Of a stretch of DNA of 64,000 nucleotides, positions 9,639 to 19,515 are shown piece after piece. The notes under the pieces were generated by a model. That model was not told where the DNA came from and did no database searches. It saw nothing but the letters and a program-made list of their open reading frames with translations. Within the stretch, counting starts at the first letter, position 1. Every line of letters begins with the position of its first letter. The stretch covers positions 1 to 64,000 of the forward strand of contig NZ_CWGJ01000012.1 in NCBI RefSeq assembly GCF_900000175.1, written 5' to 3'. The stretch comes from Estrella lausannensis (GTDB lineage: Bacteria; Chlamydiota; Chlamydiia; Chlamydiales; Criblamydiaceae). Both the position numbers and the translations under genes were made by a program.

Positions 9639-11057
9639 ATGAAAGAAACCTGTGAAACCAAGACCCGTAAAGAAAAAGACTCCATGGGCGAGGTCGAAGT
9701 AGCCGAAAGCGCATACTGGGGAGCGCAAACGCAAAGGTCGCTCGAACATTTTAAGATCGGATCCAAGTCAATGCCGAAAGACCTCATCATAGCGTTCGGC
9801 ATTTTAAAAAAAGCGGCCGCTAAAGCCAACTTGGAACTGAAACTTCTCGATGAAGAAAAGGCTCGTTTGATTGTGCGGGCAGCCAATGAGATCATCGAAG
9901 AAAAATTGATGAACCATTTTCCCTTAAGTGTCTTTCAAACAGGTAGCGGCACCCAAACCAACATGAATGTCAACGAAGTGATCGCCAACAGGGCAATCGA
10001 AGAGGCCGGAGGAGTACGCGGAAGCAAAAATCCCATCCATCCCAACGATCATGTGAACATGTCCCAATCATCGAATGACACTTTTCCGACAGCAATGCAT
10101 ATCGCTGCTGTAATGGCAGTTAAAAAAAGCTTGTTACCCGCTCTTGAATCTCTTCAAAAGTCTTTACAAAAGAAGGAAAGAGAATTTGCACATATCATCA
10201 AAATTGGCCGGACGCATTTAATGGATGCGGTGCCGATCACTTTGGGGCAGGAATTTTCAGGGTATATCGCCCAGCTTAAATTTGCCGAGGAAGCCATCGT
10301 CAACTCTCTGACAGGACTCTACCCGTTGGCGCTTGGAGGGACAGCTGTCGGGACGGGAATCAATGCCCATCCCCGTTTTGCATCGATTGCGACCGAGGAG
10401 ATCGCAAAAGAAACAAAAGAGCCCTTTAGATCAGCCGAAAACAAATTTGCAGCCTTAAGCTCGCACGATCCTTTCATCGTAGCGGGAGCTGCCCTTAAAA
10501 CCTTGGCATCCGCCCTTATGAAAATCGCCAACGATATCCGCTGGATGGGTTCCGGGCCAAGAGCCGGCCTTAACGAGCTACTTCTTCCCGAAAATGAACC
10601 GGGATCTTCCATCATGCCTGGGAAAGTGAATCCCACGCAATGTGAAGCGCTGACAATGGCAGCTTGTCAAGTTTACGGAAACGAGCTCTCCATCAGCATG
10701 GCAGCCTCGCAAGGCAATTTTGAGCTAAACGTCTACAAACCCCTCATTATCCACAACTACCTGGAGGCACTCTATCTTTTGTCGGATGCCATTCGGAGCT
10801 TCGAGAAACATCTGATCGAGGGTTTAAAGGCAAACATCAAGACGATGGAAGGTTATCTTGAAAGGTCTCTCATGCTTGTCACTGCTTTGTCGCCCAAGAT
10901 CGGATACGACAAAGCCGCTCAAATCGCCCACACCGCCCATCATGATGGATTATCGCTTAAAGAGGCCGCGCTGAAAACAGGCTATCTTACAGAGAAAGAA
11001 TTTGAACAGTGGGTGCGCCCTGAGGCGATGCTCGGACCTGCCGAAGAAAAAAGATAG
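9639..11057 (+). CDS. fumC: Fumarate hydratase, class II
   Basis: A 472-residue member of the fumarase/aspartase superfamily and the usual length of FumC. It interconverts fumarate and malate in the TCA cycle. Family marks are the N-terminal [10 protein letters not shown] block, [38 protein letters not shown] and the signature [11 protein letters not shown] near residues 322-332. The ATG at 9639 follows GAAAGGAG. The stop lies 3 bp before a palindromic repeat, which probably also ends its transcript. FumC rather than aspartase or adenylosuccinate lyase is well supported by the SS-loop and N-terminal motifs. Confidence 0.97.
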   Translation: MKETCETKTRKEKDSMGEVEVAESAYWGAQTQRSLEHFKIGSKSMPKDLIIAFGILKKAAAKANLELKLLDEEKARLIVRAANEIIEEKLMNHFPLSVFQTGSGTQTNMNVNEVIANRAIEEAGGVRGSKNPIHPNDHVNMSQSSNDTFPTAMHIAAVMAVKKSLLPALESLQKSLQKKEREFAHIIKIGRTHLMDAVPITLGQEFSGYIAQLKFAEEAIVNSLTGLYPLALGGTAVGTGINAHPRFASIATEEIAKETKEPFRSAENKFAALSSHDPFIVAGAALKTLASALMKIANDIRWMGSGPRAGLNELLLPENEPGSSIMPGKVNPTQCEALTMAACQVYGNELSISMAASQGNFELNVYKPLIIHNYLEALYLLSDAIRSFEKHLIEGLKANIKTMEGYLERSLMLVTALSPKIGYDKAAQIAHTAHHDGLSLKEAALKTGYLTEKEFEQWVRPEAMLGPAEEKR

Positions 11058-11060
11058 ATT

Positions 11061-11215
11061 TACCGAAAACTGGCTCAAGATTTGGGCTTGGCAACGAGAA
11101 AGATCCCCAAGATTGAAAGTCACCTAATATGAGAAATATGAGGTGGCTTACGATCATTCAATCGCGAGAGTTTTCTCAAAGCCCACATCCCAAGTTTTGA
11201 GATACTTTCGGTATA
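11061..11215. repeat. TATACCGAAAG-type palindromic repeat, full-length copy
   Basis: A 155-bp inverted-repeat element (TACCGAAAAC ... CTTTCGGTATA) with the inner block AGTCACCTAATATGAGAAATATGAGGT in part. It fills the gap between fumC and the convergent holin-like gene, so it is well placed to act as a two-way terminator. Confidence 0.85.
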
Positions 11216-11226
11216 AGCATCCCACT

Positions 11227-11568
11227 TTAGAATCTGTAGGTGATCGAATGAATAAAGCTGTTGATTAATGACAGCACAAGAGCAAACGCAAGAGCCCACC
11301 AAAAGCCATCCACTACAAATCCGGGTACAATCGAACTGACAAGCAGCACGAGGCCTCCAAGGATTACAAACGTAAATAAGCCCAGAGTCAAAATATTGAT
11401 CGGAAGTGTCAGAATGAGAATGATCGGTCTGATAAAGGTGTTGATGACTCCTAAAACCACAGCAACAACAAGAGCGGTCCAGTAGTCTTTTAAATGAATG
11501 CCCGGAAGGATGTAAGCCGTAACGAATACTGCTAAACTATTCAACAGCAGCGCGATTATAATACCCAT
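11227..11568 (-). CDS. Phage holin family 4 / YvlD-like membrane protein
   Basis: 113 residues with four hydrophobic segments (about 3-20, 28-48, 55-78 and 85-105). The pattern LLNSLAVFVTAYILPGI at the start, the repeated GVINTFIRPI and the LTLPINILTLGLF block are typical of the small YvlD-type proteins that Pfam groups as holin family 4. Despite the name these are ordinary inner-membrane proteins in most bacteria and no phage genes lie nearby. The function is unknown. The stop codon lies 11 bp from a palindromic repeat shared with fumC. Confidence 0.82.
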   Translation of the reverse strand: MGIIIALLLNSLAVFVTAYILPGIHLKDYWTALVVAVVLGVINTFIRPIILILTLPINILTLGLFTFVILGGLVLLVSSIVPGFVVDGFWWALAFALVLSLINSFIHSITYRF

Positions 11569-12116
11569 TTGCCTCCAAGGATGTTTCTTTTTTAGAGCGG
11601 GTTTAGAGCCTATCGTAACCGGATGTGCATCAAACTTCGTGTTTGAGACAACTCCATTACATTACTCAATCTGAAGCTTTTACCATTCGACAATATCCTT
11701 CGGACAGAAGAGGCGCCCTATCCATGTAGGTCTCTGTCAGCCTTAGAAGCCTGCTTGCAGCAAGTTGTGAACTCAAAGCTTTAACGCACACGCTCACTTA
11801 AGCCTAACGCCTCTGATAATTGCAAGCAAATAGAAAGGTGGGAGACTCCCTCCGGCATTGTGCTAACGGATTTGGACTTGTGCTAGATTTGAAATCGGAT
11901 GATTTGCTAATGCATGCGAGCTATCAGGGTCTGGTACACCGCAAGCGTCTCAAAATTCGAGATTTTGGAGATTTGGTAGGCTTTTGAACCGACGCCTCAA
12001 TCCTTTTGCTGTGAATTTACGAGGGACAAAGACCTCTGATGATGAAATCTTGAGACTTGCAAAGTTTTAATGCGCATGGCAAAAGGAAATTTCGTACATG
12101 ACAGACAGGCGGCGCT
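11569..12116. other. Intergenic region without a gene
   Basis: About 550 bp between two divergent genes. It holds a half-copy of the dispersed repeat near 11945-11970 (GCGTCTCAAAATTCGAGATTTTGG) and no convincing ORF or RNA gene. Confidence 0.5.
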
Positions 12117-12644
12117 ATGACTTTTCAGCAGGGACTCATCTTAGTCCTGATCAGTATCACACTCCTTCTCACATGGTATATTTTCAGTAATAACTACCTT
12201 AGGGACAAAAAGCTAAAGATGGATGACAGCAAACCTCTTTTCAAAGAGAAAATCTCCCTTTCCGATGAGGAGTGGAGGAACAGGCTTCCAGAAAATCGAT
12301 ACCACGTTCTACGACAGGCTGGAACAGAACAGGCTTTCAGCGGTGATTTGTGGGATGAAAAGAAAGAAGGCACTTATTATTGTGCCGGTTGTGGTTTACC
12401 CCTCTTTACGTCAGAGGCGAAGTTCGATTCAGGCACAGGGTGGCCAAGCTTTTTCAAGCCGATCAATCAAGAACACGTCGCACTGAAGGATGATTACAAA
12501 TTATTTGCCAGAAGAACCGAGGTACGCTGCGCCCGGTGCGAATCTCATCTCGGACACGTCTTTGACGACGGTCCCGCGCCAACCGGTAAACGTTACTGCA
12601 TGAATTCCCTCTCCCTGCAGTTTAAGGAAGAGGAAAGCCCTTAG
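12117..12644 (+). CDS. msrB: Peptide-methionine (R)-S-oxide reductase, membrane-anchored
   Basis: 175 residues. An N-terminal membrane segment (about 7-24) is followed by a complete MsrB domain. The four zinc Cys are present (CAGC at 89-92, CARC at 138-141), as are GTGWPSF and the catalytic Cys161 in RYCMNS. The enzyme reduces the R epimer of methionine sulfoxide in proteins, using thioredoxin or a like donor. The N-terminal anchor, which is unusual for cytosolic MsrB, suggests that the domain acts outside the cytoplasm, facing the periplasm. The ATG at 12117 gives the full anchor; the next Met (residue 35) would give a soluble form. Confidence 0.93.
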   Translation: MTFQQGLILVLISITLLLTWYIFSNNYLRDKKLKMDDSKPLFKEKISLSDEEWRNRLPENRYHVLRQAGTEQAFSGDLWDEKKEGTYYCAGCGLPLFTSEAKFDSGTGWPSFFKPINQEHVALKDDYKLFARRTEVRCARCESHLGHVFDDGPAPTGKRYCMNSLSLQFKEEESP

Positions 12645-12806
12645 AAACTTTCCATAAACTGAAATCGTATAATTCGAGTTTGTGGACAGCCTCTTAGAAC
12701 CTGGCTGCATGCTTTCACTATAGGTTTACCGCTAATCCGACACTCTTGAGACACTTTGGCATGTATGTTTCTTTATAATCTTAAGCTTATTTAGAAGGTT
12801 AAGCAT

Positions 12807-13766
12807 ATGTCAGTTGAAACACCCCGTTTGCTGATTGAGTACGGCCAGTCCCAATCCGATACACAAGAGAAACGGACAGCACTATCACCACAGGATAAAC
12901 TAAGCTGCATTGTATCCGTGATCCAGCAAGCTCCCAGCGAGGCTCATTTCCAGGGATGGAGAAGCCATAGCGTTATTGAAGACTATTCGGGTGATCCATC
13001 CGCTTGCGGCCCCTTCTTCAACCAATTTCAAGGGCGTGACGATCCCAGTTATTTTTTTGCAGCCAGGCTGAAAGCATATATCGAACAGCTAGAAAGAGAA
13101 GTCCACAGCAGTAAACGAGAAAATGAAAGATTGCTTCATAGTGAGCAGGCCCTAAAGAAGCTTGTCGAGAGATCACTTAACGAAGTTGTCGCCAAACTCA
13201 ATGAAAGGCTGCTCTCGTTTATTACCTCATCATCGCCTCGCGTTGCAGAGGTGCTCCGAAAGGCTAAAAAAGAAGAAGGAGTCGATCTTGAACTCCTGCT
13301 CAAGGAGCTGCGTCTCTTGGAGAGCGAAGCTCTTATCAACAACTGGATACTCATCGAACAGCCTGCGAATGCGGAGGATCTCACCTTATCGGCTTATGAA
13401 AAACAAGAGTTTGGGTATCAGCTCATTTCACTGGAAGTGCCTCAGACAGAGCTTAGCAGCTTGATTGAAGATATCACGGCGATCAAAGGGTTTCTCTCCA
13501 AGGAAGGCGACCCGGAAATCACTCTTCCCCCACCGGCTCCAGGCAATATGGAGATCATTCTGCGGGGGCTGCTAAAAGCCCTGCGCTTCGTTGGAGAGGC
13601 CAGCTTCTATGGCCTGACTTCGCTTTTCTCCGTCTACAGAGAAGTGATTAGAGCGGCCACTTTTTTTGGTGTGGCCACTGTTGTGCTGCAAAGTCCCTGG
13701 ACACCCGTCACACAAGCAGTTGGAGGACTTCTGATCGGAATAGCACGAAACGCTCTTCATGTCTAG
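12807..13766 (+). CDS. Hypothetical coiled-coil protein with hydrophobic C-terminus
   Basis: 319 residues, not recognised. Residues about 85-190 are Glu/Lys/Leu-rich and predict a coiled coil. The last 60 residues hold hydrophobic stretches (near 260-280 and 290-315) that could insert in a membrane. The ATG at 12807 follows AGAAGG. Soluble coiled coil followed by a bilobed hydrophobic tail is common in chlamydial secreted or inclusion-membrane-type proteins, but the evidence here is only architectural. It stands alone between long intergenic stretches. Confidence 0.75.
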   Translation: MSVETPRLLIEYGQSQSDTQEKRTALSPQDKLSCIVSVIQQAPSEAHFQGWRSHSVIEDYSGDPSACGPFFNQFQGRDDPSYFFAARLKAYIEQLEREVHSSKRENERLLHSEQALKKLVERSLNEVVAKLNERLLSFITSSSPRVAEVLRKAKKEEGVDLELLLKELRLLESEALINNWILIEQPANAEDLTLSAYEKQEFGYQLISLEVPQTELSSLIEDITAIKGFLSKEGDPEITLPPPAPGNMEIILRGLLKALRFVGEASFYGLTSLFSVYREVIRAATFFGVATVVLQSPWTPVTQAVGGLLIGIARNALHV

Positions 13767-14121
13767 GCCAAGCCCTCCCCCCATTTTCATGAAAATACTA
13801 TGCTTTGACCGCATCTTAGTCTGCCCGGCTGTTGGATTGACTCATTCCTAACTATTGCGTGAGCATTGCCATCTCCACCCGCCCTTCTTCCCGCAAACAA
13901 TTTGTGAACAGAGTCGGCACGTTAAAAAAATGTAGAGTGGTACAGTCACCAAACAATGTTGATGTCGAGTCGAGGTCTATAGATGGGTGCAGCAAAGCTG
14001 GTAGATTTGGCGCTTAGCTAAAACACTAAGAACCGGTACTAAGGGAATGTCAACGGATTTGGTCGTTTACAGGCTTTAAAACCCACCCGAGAGGGGTGGG
14101 TTTAAAAAAGGGGGGAATCGA
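13767..14121. other. Intergenic region without a gene
   Basis: No gene was seen apart from the hairpin terminator at 14078-14103. Confidence 0.5.
14078..14103 (-). terminator. Terminator of bioY
   Basis: Strong stem AAACCCACCC/GGGTGGGTTT with a short loop about 20 bp after the bioY stop; near-symmetric, so it may act in both directions. Confidence 0.8.
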
Positions 14122-14706
14122 TTAGATGAAAAAGCGTTTTACGAAATCAATCGGTTTTTCGAGTGAAGCTGCAGCGATCAGCTTAAGAACGCTTCCAACC
14201 ACAAAGGGAACAACCCCGAGCAAGATGGCATTTTCGAAACCGACGAAAAAGGACAGAACTGTCGCGCCCAAAATATAAATCACGGCTTCACCTGCAAAAA
14301 GAGCAGTCATCGTCCAGAGAAAACTTCTGTTTTGCTTCATCTCGAGCAGGGATGAAGAGACAAAGACAGCCGCAACGAAACCGATTAAATAGCCGGCTGT
14401 CGGAGAGATTGCCCATAGAGGTTGTACAGCTCCTCCGGCGAGTACAGGCAAACCTAGGGTGGCTTGCATTAAGTAAGCCAAAACGGCACACAGTGCTTCT
14501 TTTTTGCCCAGCGTCAAGGCGAGCAACATGACTCCGAAAGTCTGCATGGATACAGGAACAGGATTGAAGGGCAAAGGGATTGCGATCTGCGCCATACCGG
14601 CTAGAAAAATGCTTCCCGCAGCGATCGTGAGTACCTTCTTCCAAACTGACTTTTCGGCATTGAGGGCCTCTCTCTCTTTATCGAGACTGATAATTGTAGA
14701 TTTCAT
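14122..14706 (-). CDS. bioY: BioY-type biotin transporter (ECF S component)
   Basis: 194 residues with about six membrane segments. The hallmark block is present: ALPF-like IPLPFNPVPVSMQTFGVML, then LGLPVLAGG and a GYLIGF segment. BioY binds and imports biotin alone or with the EcfT/EcfA energy module. A bacterium that scavenges biotin from its host fits this. Neither EcfT nor EcfA nor bio genes are adjacent. The start at 14706 is preceded by AAGGTG. The N-terminal about 25 residues are hydrophilic. Confidence 0.93.
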   Translation of the reverse strand: MKSTIISLDKEREALNAEKSVWKKVLTIAAGSIFLAGMAQIAIPLPFNPVPVSMQTFGVMLLALTLGKKEALCAVLAYLMQATLGLPVLAGGAVQPLWAISPTAGYLIGFVAAVFVSSSLLEMKQNRSFLWTMTALFAGEAVIYILGATVLSFFVGFENAILLGVVPFVVGSVLKLIAAASLEKPIDFVKRFFI

Positions 14707-15267
14707 CGGTTCACCTTAAGGTTAGAGCTTTCCACCATAGACTAAAAAGGACTGAGGATCGGGCTTTATCGCGGTATTGGGGGATGTTTAGAACCTGTCA
14801 AAACAGACACCTTTCCCTGACATAACTCTCTTTTGCAGTTGTCATATGCAAAACACCGCTTCCGCAAAGAAGAAAAAGCCTCGCTTCCAGTTCTTTTCTC
14901 CTGGTACAAGCCGGATCATATCGGTTGCCATTCATAGGCAACTTAAAAAACCAGCCGCAGCCAGTGCTACTTTGTTGTTTACGTGTAATATAGGGAGAGG
15001 CGCCAATATTTAGCAATGTGCAAAACAACTTTTTAATAGCTAAAAGCCAGAGCTAAGTGAAAGAAAATCATGCGACTTTTACTTTCCGGCCATCTTTTAG
15101 GATAGATATGCTCGGTCAACGCCGCTCCTTCTTGTAAAGCTGAAATTGAATTTGCCAAAATGGCTCTTTCAAATTATACCAACTCTTAGATACCGACAGC
15201 AGAACCTGGCCAAAATTGGACTGGCATCGGTTTTAATTGAAATAAACGAAAACACCGGCAGACAAAA
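14707..15267. other. Intergenic region without a gene
   Basis: About 560 bp between divergent genes. Short ORFs here lack ribosome sites and family features. Nothing further was recognised. Confidence 0.5.
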
Positions 15268-16803
15268 ATGGCAATGGACCGCCTGATCAGAGAGTTAGAG
15301 AGTGGCGATCTCCACCTTCGCGATCAATGGCAATTCGAGTTGAAGTCGGAATTTATTCCCTCCGAAGACCCCAAAAAGAACAGGTATATTCAAGAATTTT
15401 TCATTTTCATCCCGAATTCCCTGCAAATCAACGACACAACGTATCAAAAGCAGGATTTTTATAGGGATCAAAGTACCTATATTCGCTATAAAACTCCCAT
15501 TTTTACATTCCAGGAACTTTGTGACCGACACAACAAACGCTCGCCCCTCCAACGTTTGTTTCTGCTAATGCAATCAAACGATTTAGAGGAGGCCGTTCCT
15601 AAGCTGGAAGATGAGCTCAAGCTCCTGGCCAATGTATTCCGCAGCACTCTAAGAATGCGCATCCATTCTCTATTTAAAACCCTGACCCAGACAGAGCACC
15701 AAACGGTCAGTGAGGCAATCTCTTCATTTGCGGCTGATTTGAAGGCGTTGGAAGAGGATCTCACTTTATTTCGCCTGCAATTTGATGAGTTGACACTTCT
15801 GATACAGACCAAGTGCACGATCGCCTCCATCTGCCAGCATCTTTTCTATGTCGAAGAGTTCATGTCCCACACTGTCTCCTACTATTTCACCGGATTATTA
15901 AAAAGAATTCGGGAAATCAACAGCGACAAATTCCCCGATTCGGAACTGCTGACGGAGAATCTCCTCATCAAAGAAAAACAAAGAAGGAAAGGCATCATTC
16001 CGGAACCTGAAGAGGTTCAACACGACCTGGAAAAGAGCGAATACATCTTTTACAGACACGGACTCATCAATAAATATGTTGCAGACGCTCTCCTTCTAAA
16101 CGTGATCCGCTCATCGCCCGATACCGGTCTTCAGCATCTCATCGGCAGCTTAGCGGCCTTTGTGGCCATGTTTTTTTTCTTTGTTCTCTTCATCTGGCAG
16201 GGCCGGGTTTTTATCATCAACTCTGAACCCTTCATTTTAGCCACCGTGGTTTTATATGTCCTCAAGGACCGAATAAAAGAATCCTTAAGGAATGTCTCCT
16301 ACAGAAAGGCGGTGAAGTGGTTCCCCGATTTCAAGACAGAGATTAAATCACCTGATGAAAAGGTTTACCTAGGAGTTCTCTCTGAATCATTCACCTTTAT
16401 CAAAGAAAAAAATCTGTCTGAAGATATCAGACGGGCGCGCAACAAAGAGTTCCATGTCATCTTAGAGGATCTGAAACGCTCGGAAAGCATCATGCACTTT
16501 AAAAAAACTATCCAGATGCTTGAAGGTGGAAAAAAAGACGCTCGACGCAATAGCTTAAACGCAATTTTTAGGTTCAACATTCAACGATTCCTGCTCAAGG
16601 CAGACAACCCCTTCCAAGGGTATTTTACAATCGATGACATCACGCGGGAGTTTCAATTCCTGCACCTGCCAAAAGTCTATCACATCAATATCATTGTGAA
16701 AAATTCAGCTTACAATGAGAAGGGAGAGCTTGTCTCGGAAATCAAAAAATTCCGGTTAATAGCCGATAAAAACGGCATCAAGCGGATTGAGCAAGTTAAG
16801 TAG
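15268..16803 (+). CDS. Hypothetical membrane protein, 511 residues
   Basis: Not recognised by name. A hydrophilic N-terminal domain of about 285 residues (with a helical, Glu/Leu-rich middle) is followed by a hydrophobic hairpin at about 290-330, then a charged C-terminal domain of about 180 residues with Lys/Arg-rich stretches. The N-terminus has a strand-rich pattern with FIFIPNSLQIN near residue 47. Two Met codons (15268 and 15274) are possible starts; neither has a strong ribosome site. A stable 12-bp hairpin follows the stop. It is likely an inner-membrane protein with large cytoplasmic parts. Confidence 0.78.
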   Translation: MAMDRLIRELESGDLHLRDQWQFELKSEFIPSEDPKKNRYIQEFFIFIPNSLQINDTTYQKQDFYRDQSTYIRYKTPIFTFQELCDRHNKRSPLQRLFLLMQSNDLEEAVPKLEDELKLLANVFRSTLRMRIHSLFKTLTQTEHQTVSEAISSFAADLKALEEDLTLFRLQFDELTLLIQTKCTIASICQHLFYVEEFMSHTVSYYFTGLLKRIREINSDKFPDSELLTENLLIKEKQRRKGIIPEPEEVQHDLEKSEYIFYRHGLINKYVADALLLNVIRSSPDTGLQHLIGSLAAFVAMFFFFVLFIWQGRVFIINSEPFILATVVLYVLKDRIKESLRNVSYRKAVKWFPDFKTEIKSPDEKVYLGVLSESFTFIKEKNLSEDIRRARNKEFHVILEDLKRSESIMHFKKTIQMLEGGKKDARRNSLNAIFRFNIQRFLLKADNPFQGYFTIDDITREFQFLHLPKVYHINIIVKNSAYNEKGELVSEIKKFRLIADKNGIKRIEQVK

Positions 16804-16805
16804 CT

Positions 16806-16836
16806 GCCGAAAGAGCCATTGCGAGGCTCTTTCGGC
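16806..16836. terminator. Hairpin between convergent genes
   Basis: Perfect 12-bp stem GCCGAAAGAGCC/GGCTCTTTCGGC with a 7-base loop between two genes running toward each other; probably a two-way terminator. Confidence 0.75.
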
Positions 16837-16854
16837 GCATTATCGATCAAGGGC

Positions 16855-17448
16855 CTAAGCCGGATACCCCTTAAGCTTCTTAAGAACTTCTGTCAGACTT
16901 TTGCCCACGTTGAGAAGCGACTCCTGCTTTTTTGAATCTTTGAGATCGCCCTTTTCATCAAAGTTCAGATCCGGCCCAGGAACTGAGACCTGATCGGGTA
17001 TGACCAATACGTTGATGTTCCCTAAGATTGCCCGCAGATGAACAAGTCCCCTCAAGCCTCCCAGACCTCCGGGCGAAGCGCTGATGATCGCCGCCGTTTT
17101 ACCGATGAAGCACTCCAGGTAGGCCTTTTCATCCGGATGGGGTCTTGAAACCCAGTCGAGAGTATTCTTCAGCACGCCCGAGATGGAGCTGTTATATTCC
17201 GGAGAAGCGATTAGAAAGCCATCAGCCTCCCTGAACATTTTTTTCAGCCTCATGGCCATGGGTGGAATACCGAATTTGGCTTCTTCATCTTGGTTTAAAA
17301 GGGGTAGAGAATATTCAGACAGGTCGATTAGGTTCACTTCCGCTCCAGCTTCTTTCGCTCCTTTGACGGCAATTTTCAATATTTTTTTATTGAAAGAATC
17401 AGCTCTTAGGCTGCCGGCAAAAGCCAGTATCTTCGGTCCTCGTTTCAT
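16855..17448 (-). CDS. NAD(P)H-dependent FMN reductase family protein
   Basis: 197 residues with a flavodoxin-like fold of the SsuE/ArsH/azoreductase type. Family marks are AGSLRADSFNKKIL at the phosphate-binding loop, SPEYNSSISGVLKNTLDW (flavin-contact loop) and a Gly-rich GGLGGLRGL segment. The usual reaction is reduction of FMN or quinone-type acceptors by NAD(P)H in the cytosol. It is monocistronic and convergent with the upstream hypothetical gene. The family is clear; the physiological acceptor is not. Confidence 0.9.
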   Translation of the reverse strand: MKRGPKILAFAGSLRADSFNKKILKIAVKGAKEAGAEVNLIDLSEYSLPLLNQDEEAKFGIPPMAMRLKKMFREADGFLIASPEYNSSISGVLKNTLDWVSRPHPDEKAYLECFIGKTAAIISASPGGLGGLRGLVHLRAILGNINVLVIPDQVSVPGPDLNFDEKGDLKDSKKQESLLNVGKSLTEVLKKLKGYPA

Positions 17449-17714
17449 CTCTCACCAACTCCTGTGTCTTAGAGACTGCATTTAAACTCAAATCAGTATG
17501 CTTTACCGCTGAATTGCCCTATAAACGAAAGAGCCTTAAATTTTGCATTAAGGCTTTGAACAAGACTCGACATCAATGGGAACTCACGCTTTTCGAGCGA
17601 TATCTTCTAAACTTTTCCAAAAAAGGCCCTTATTTCATAGAATACTGGTTTTCAAAGCTCCCTGTAAACCGTATTCAGGCCTGTGAGCCGAGTGTACCGA
17701 TAGGAAAACCACCC

Positions 17715-18863
17715 ATGAAAAAGAGTTTTTTCTGCCAGGCTCTGCCCTTTTTAATCTTTTGCTGCTCTTTAGCACACCCTGCATTCACTCAAACAGAGCA
17801 GCTAAAGCAAGAACTGACCGTCACCAGCAACCAAGTCGTTTCAAAGCAGTTGTTCAAGGTTCTTTTGCTCATCGAGATGCAGCACCCTTCCACCAATGAT
17901 ACGGAGTTTGACAACCACATCCTGGAAACCGAAGTCCGTCAGACCCTCTCCGTGTGCCAAGCCCTCTTACCCTCAGCCGATGAGCCAGCGCAAAAAGCCC
18001 TCTGTAAAGTGATCGAATCCGTCAACAACCTGCTTTCACCTGAGCTGTTAAACCATGATTGGGATTTACTCGCAAGCTCCATCTGGAGATGCATACAGTC
18101 GCTCCGCGAGGAGGCATCTTCTCATCAGTATTTCGAAAAAGGGATTCTTTATAATGATCTTGGAGACAATCCCCATATCTCCCATCCGGAAGAACTAGCC
18201 ATCAGGCGTCACCTGCTGCCTTACGAATCGGCAGCACGAAAAACGCTGGACGCTATCTTTTTCACTTCGCGCGCAGTAGAATCTCCAGACGCCTTTATCC
18301 AGGCCGGATTTACTCCCCTGCTCCCGATCCTTAAGAATAAAATAGTCATAGCCAGCCATATTGCTCTGCCTGATATGATCATCAAAACATACCTAGACTG
18401 CTACCCAGTCAATAAAAGCGGCACTGCGGACTGGGTGTGGCTCTCCAGACGGTGCGCTCTGGCAAACAAGATCCGCAAATGCATCTCTAAAAATCACTAC
18501 AAGCACTTCACCGTCCCACATAAGTGGCTCTACCCGATTGCTAACACGACAAGCCAACGCGTCCACGCTCTTTTGATCGAAGAAAAAATGGATCTTGTCT
18601 CCAGCGCCGAAAACAAAGAAGCGTGGCTTACCATCCCGAAAGAGGCCCTCAGGGAGCTTCTGGAAATTATGCTATCGGAGGGAGGGCAGAGCTATCGTCC
18701 TGATAATATCTGGAAAACAAAAGGGGGCAAATTTGCTTTTATCGATACAGAATATCCCCATCTTCCCCCCAGGTTTTTAGAGTTCAGCGCTTACTTGGAC
18801 AGGGAAACGCAGCAATATTGGAAAATGCTCGTCATACAGCGCCTGCTCTCTGAAACGCTTTGA
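17715..18863 (+). CDS. Exported hypothetical protein, distantly kinase-like C-terminus
   Basis: The best start is ATG 17715 (TAGGAAAA upstream). It gives a clear signal peptide (MKKSFFCQALPFLIFCCSLA, cleavage near Ala-Phe-Thr) and a product of 382 residues; the frame is open 200 bp further upstream but that part looks non-coding. The C-terminal half resembles the product at 28152-28964: both have a lone Lys after a strand (IIKTYLD), a WLYPI/WIFPL block, an Glu-Glu-x-Met-like segment, and a PDNI...FAFIDTE block. The last recalls the Asn and Asp-x-Glu positions of aminoglycoside/choline-kinase folds, but the usual catalytic Asp is not obvious. Function unknown; an exported pseudokinase-like protein is a guess. 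Confidence 0.78.
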   Translation: MKKSFFCQALPFLIFCCSLAHPAFTQTEQLKQELTVTSNQVVSKQLFKVLLLIEMQHPSTNDTEFDNHILETEVRQTLSVCQALLPSADEPAQKALCKVIESVNNLLSPELLNHDWDLLASSIWRCIQSLREEASSHQYFEKGILYNDLGDNPHISHPEELAIRRHLLPYESAARKTLDAIFFTSRAVESPDAFIQAGFTPLLPILKNKIVIASHIALPDMIIKTYLDCYPVNKSGTADWVWLSRRCALANKIRKCISKNHYKHFTVPHKWLYPIANTTSQRVHALLIEEKMDLVSSAENKEAWLTIPKEALRELLEIMLSEGGQSYRPDNIWKTKGGKFAFIDTEYPHLPPRFLEFSAYLDRETQQYWKMLVIQRLLSETL

Positions 18864-18892
18864 GACTCTCTCAGGATTTCTGAAAAGGTCAA

Positions 18893-19090
18893 TCAATACT
18901 GTTCGTCTTTTTCCAGATAGATAAGATGGCGCGACTTTTGCAGTTTAAAGACAGCATCTCCTTCCAAAGTAGGAGTTCCTGCCCTCTTCTGCATTCCCAG
19001 AGCCAAGGAGTTTTCTAAGGGGAAAAGGCTGAAAAATACGGCTGCAACCAGCAGCGATAAGGCAACTCTTTTTTTGGGCAGATCCAGCAT
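18893..19090 (-). CDS. Small secreted peptide, 65 residues
   Basis: A short gene supported by a strong ribosome site (AGGAGGGA, 6 bp before the ATG) and a signal-peptide-like start: basic LPKKR, hydrophobic core about 9-22 and a possible cleavage after SLALG. The mature peptide would be about 35 residues, basic and hydrophilic. It has no recognised family. It is convergent with the preceding exported protein gene, with only 29 bp between the two stops. Confidence 0.6.
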   Translation of the reverse strand: MLDLPKKRVALSLLVAAVFFSLFPLENSLALGMQKRAGTPTLEGDAVFKLQKSRHLIYLEKDEQY

Positions 19091-19249
19091 GAATCCCTCC
19101 TGACAAAGTCACTGAAGTCTTCTTTTGCACTTCATCTTTTAAGACGCCGTGCAGTTATTTTTTGGCTGTATCGCGTGTGCTGATTCAGATCGTTGCGTTG
19201 AGCTACGTATTGGTAAAATGTGAAAGATACTTCCTGTCCTAAGTGGGCC

Positions 19250-19326
19250 TATAAACCGAAAGTGTCTCAAAAATTGGCTTTTGGCAACGAAAAAGCCCCC
19301 ATGACAAATATTGAGATACTTCGCCT
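19250..19326. repeat. TATACCGAAAG-type repeat, short form
   Basis: About 77 bp with ends TATAAACCGAAAGTGTCTC and TTGAGATACTTCGCCT and the inner GGCAACGAAAAAGCCCCC block. The middle of the long form is missing. Confidence 0.7.
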
Positions 19327-19464
19327 TAACTTGAATATTCTCCCTTTCTCATTTATTGGAAAGTAAATAGTGGATACGGAATAAACAATTGAATTTGAAT
19401 GGGTAAAACAAGCCACAGAAGGCCCGCACATTCAAAAAGCAAATATTGAAGCGATTTCAAAACA

Positions 19465-19507
19465 GGCCGAAATGAACTCAAAAAGGGATCAGGAGTTCAT
19501 TTCGGCC
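19465..19507 (-). terminator. Terminator of rlmB
   Basis: 15-bp perfect stem GGCCGAAATGAACTC/GAGTTCATTTCGGCC with a 13-base loop, 9 bp after the rlmB stop. Confidence 0.75.
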
Positions 19508-19515
19508 CCTGCGGC

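Larger units (their letters stand above)
19091..19515. other. Intergenic region holding a short repeat and a terminator
   Basis: No gene. It contains a short copy of the dispersed repeat (19250-19326) and the rlmB terminator (19465-19507). Confidence 0.6.

Noticed and set aside
11227-11568. Prophage signal from the holin-family protein
   Set aside because: No other phage genes are nearby and this holin-named family is mostly ordinary chromosomal membrane proteins.
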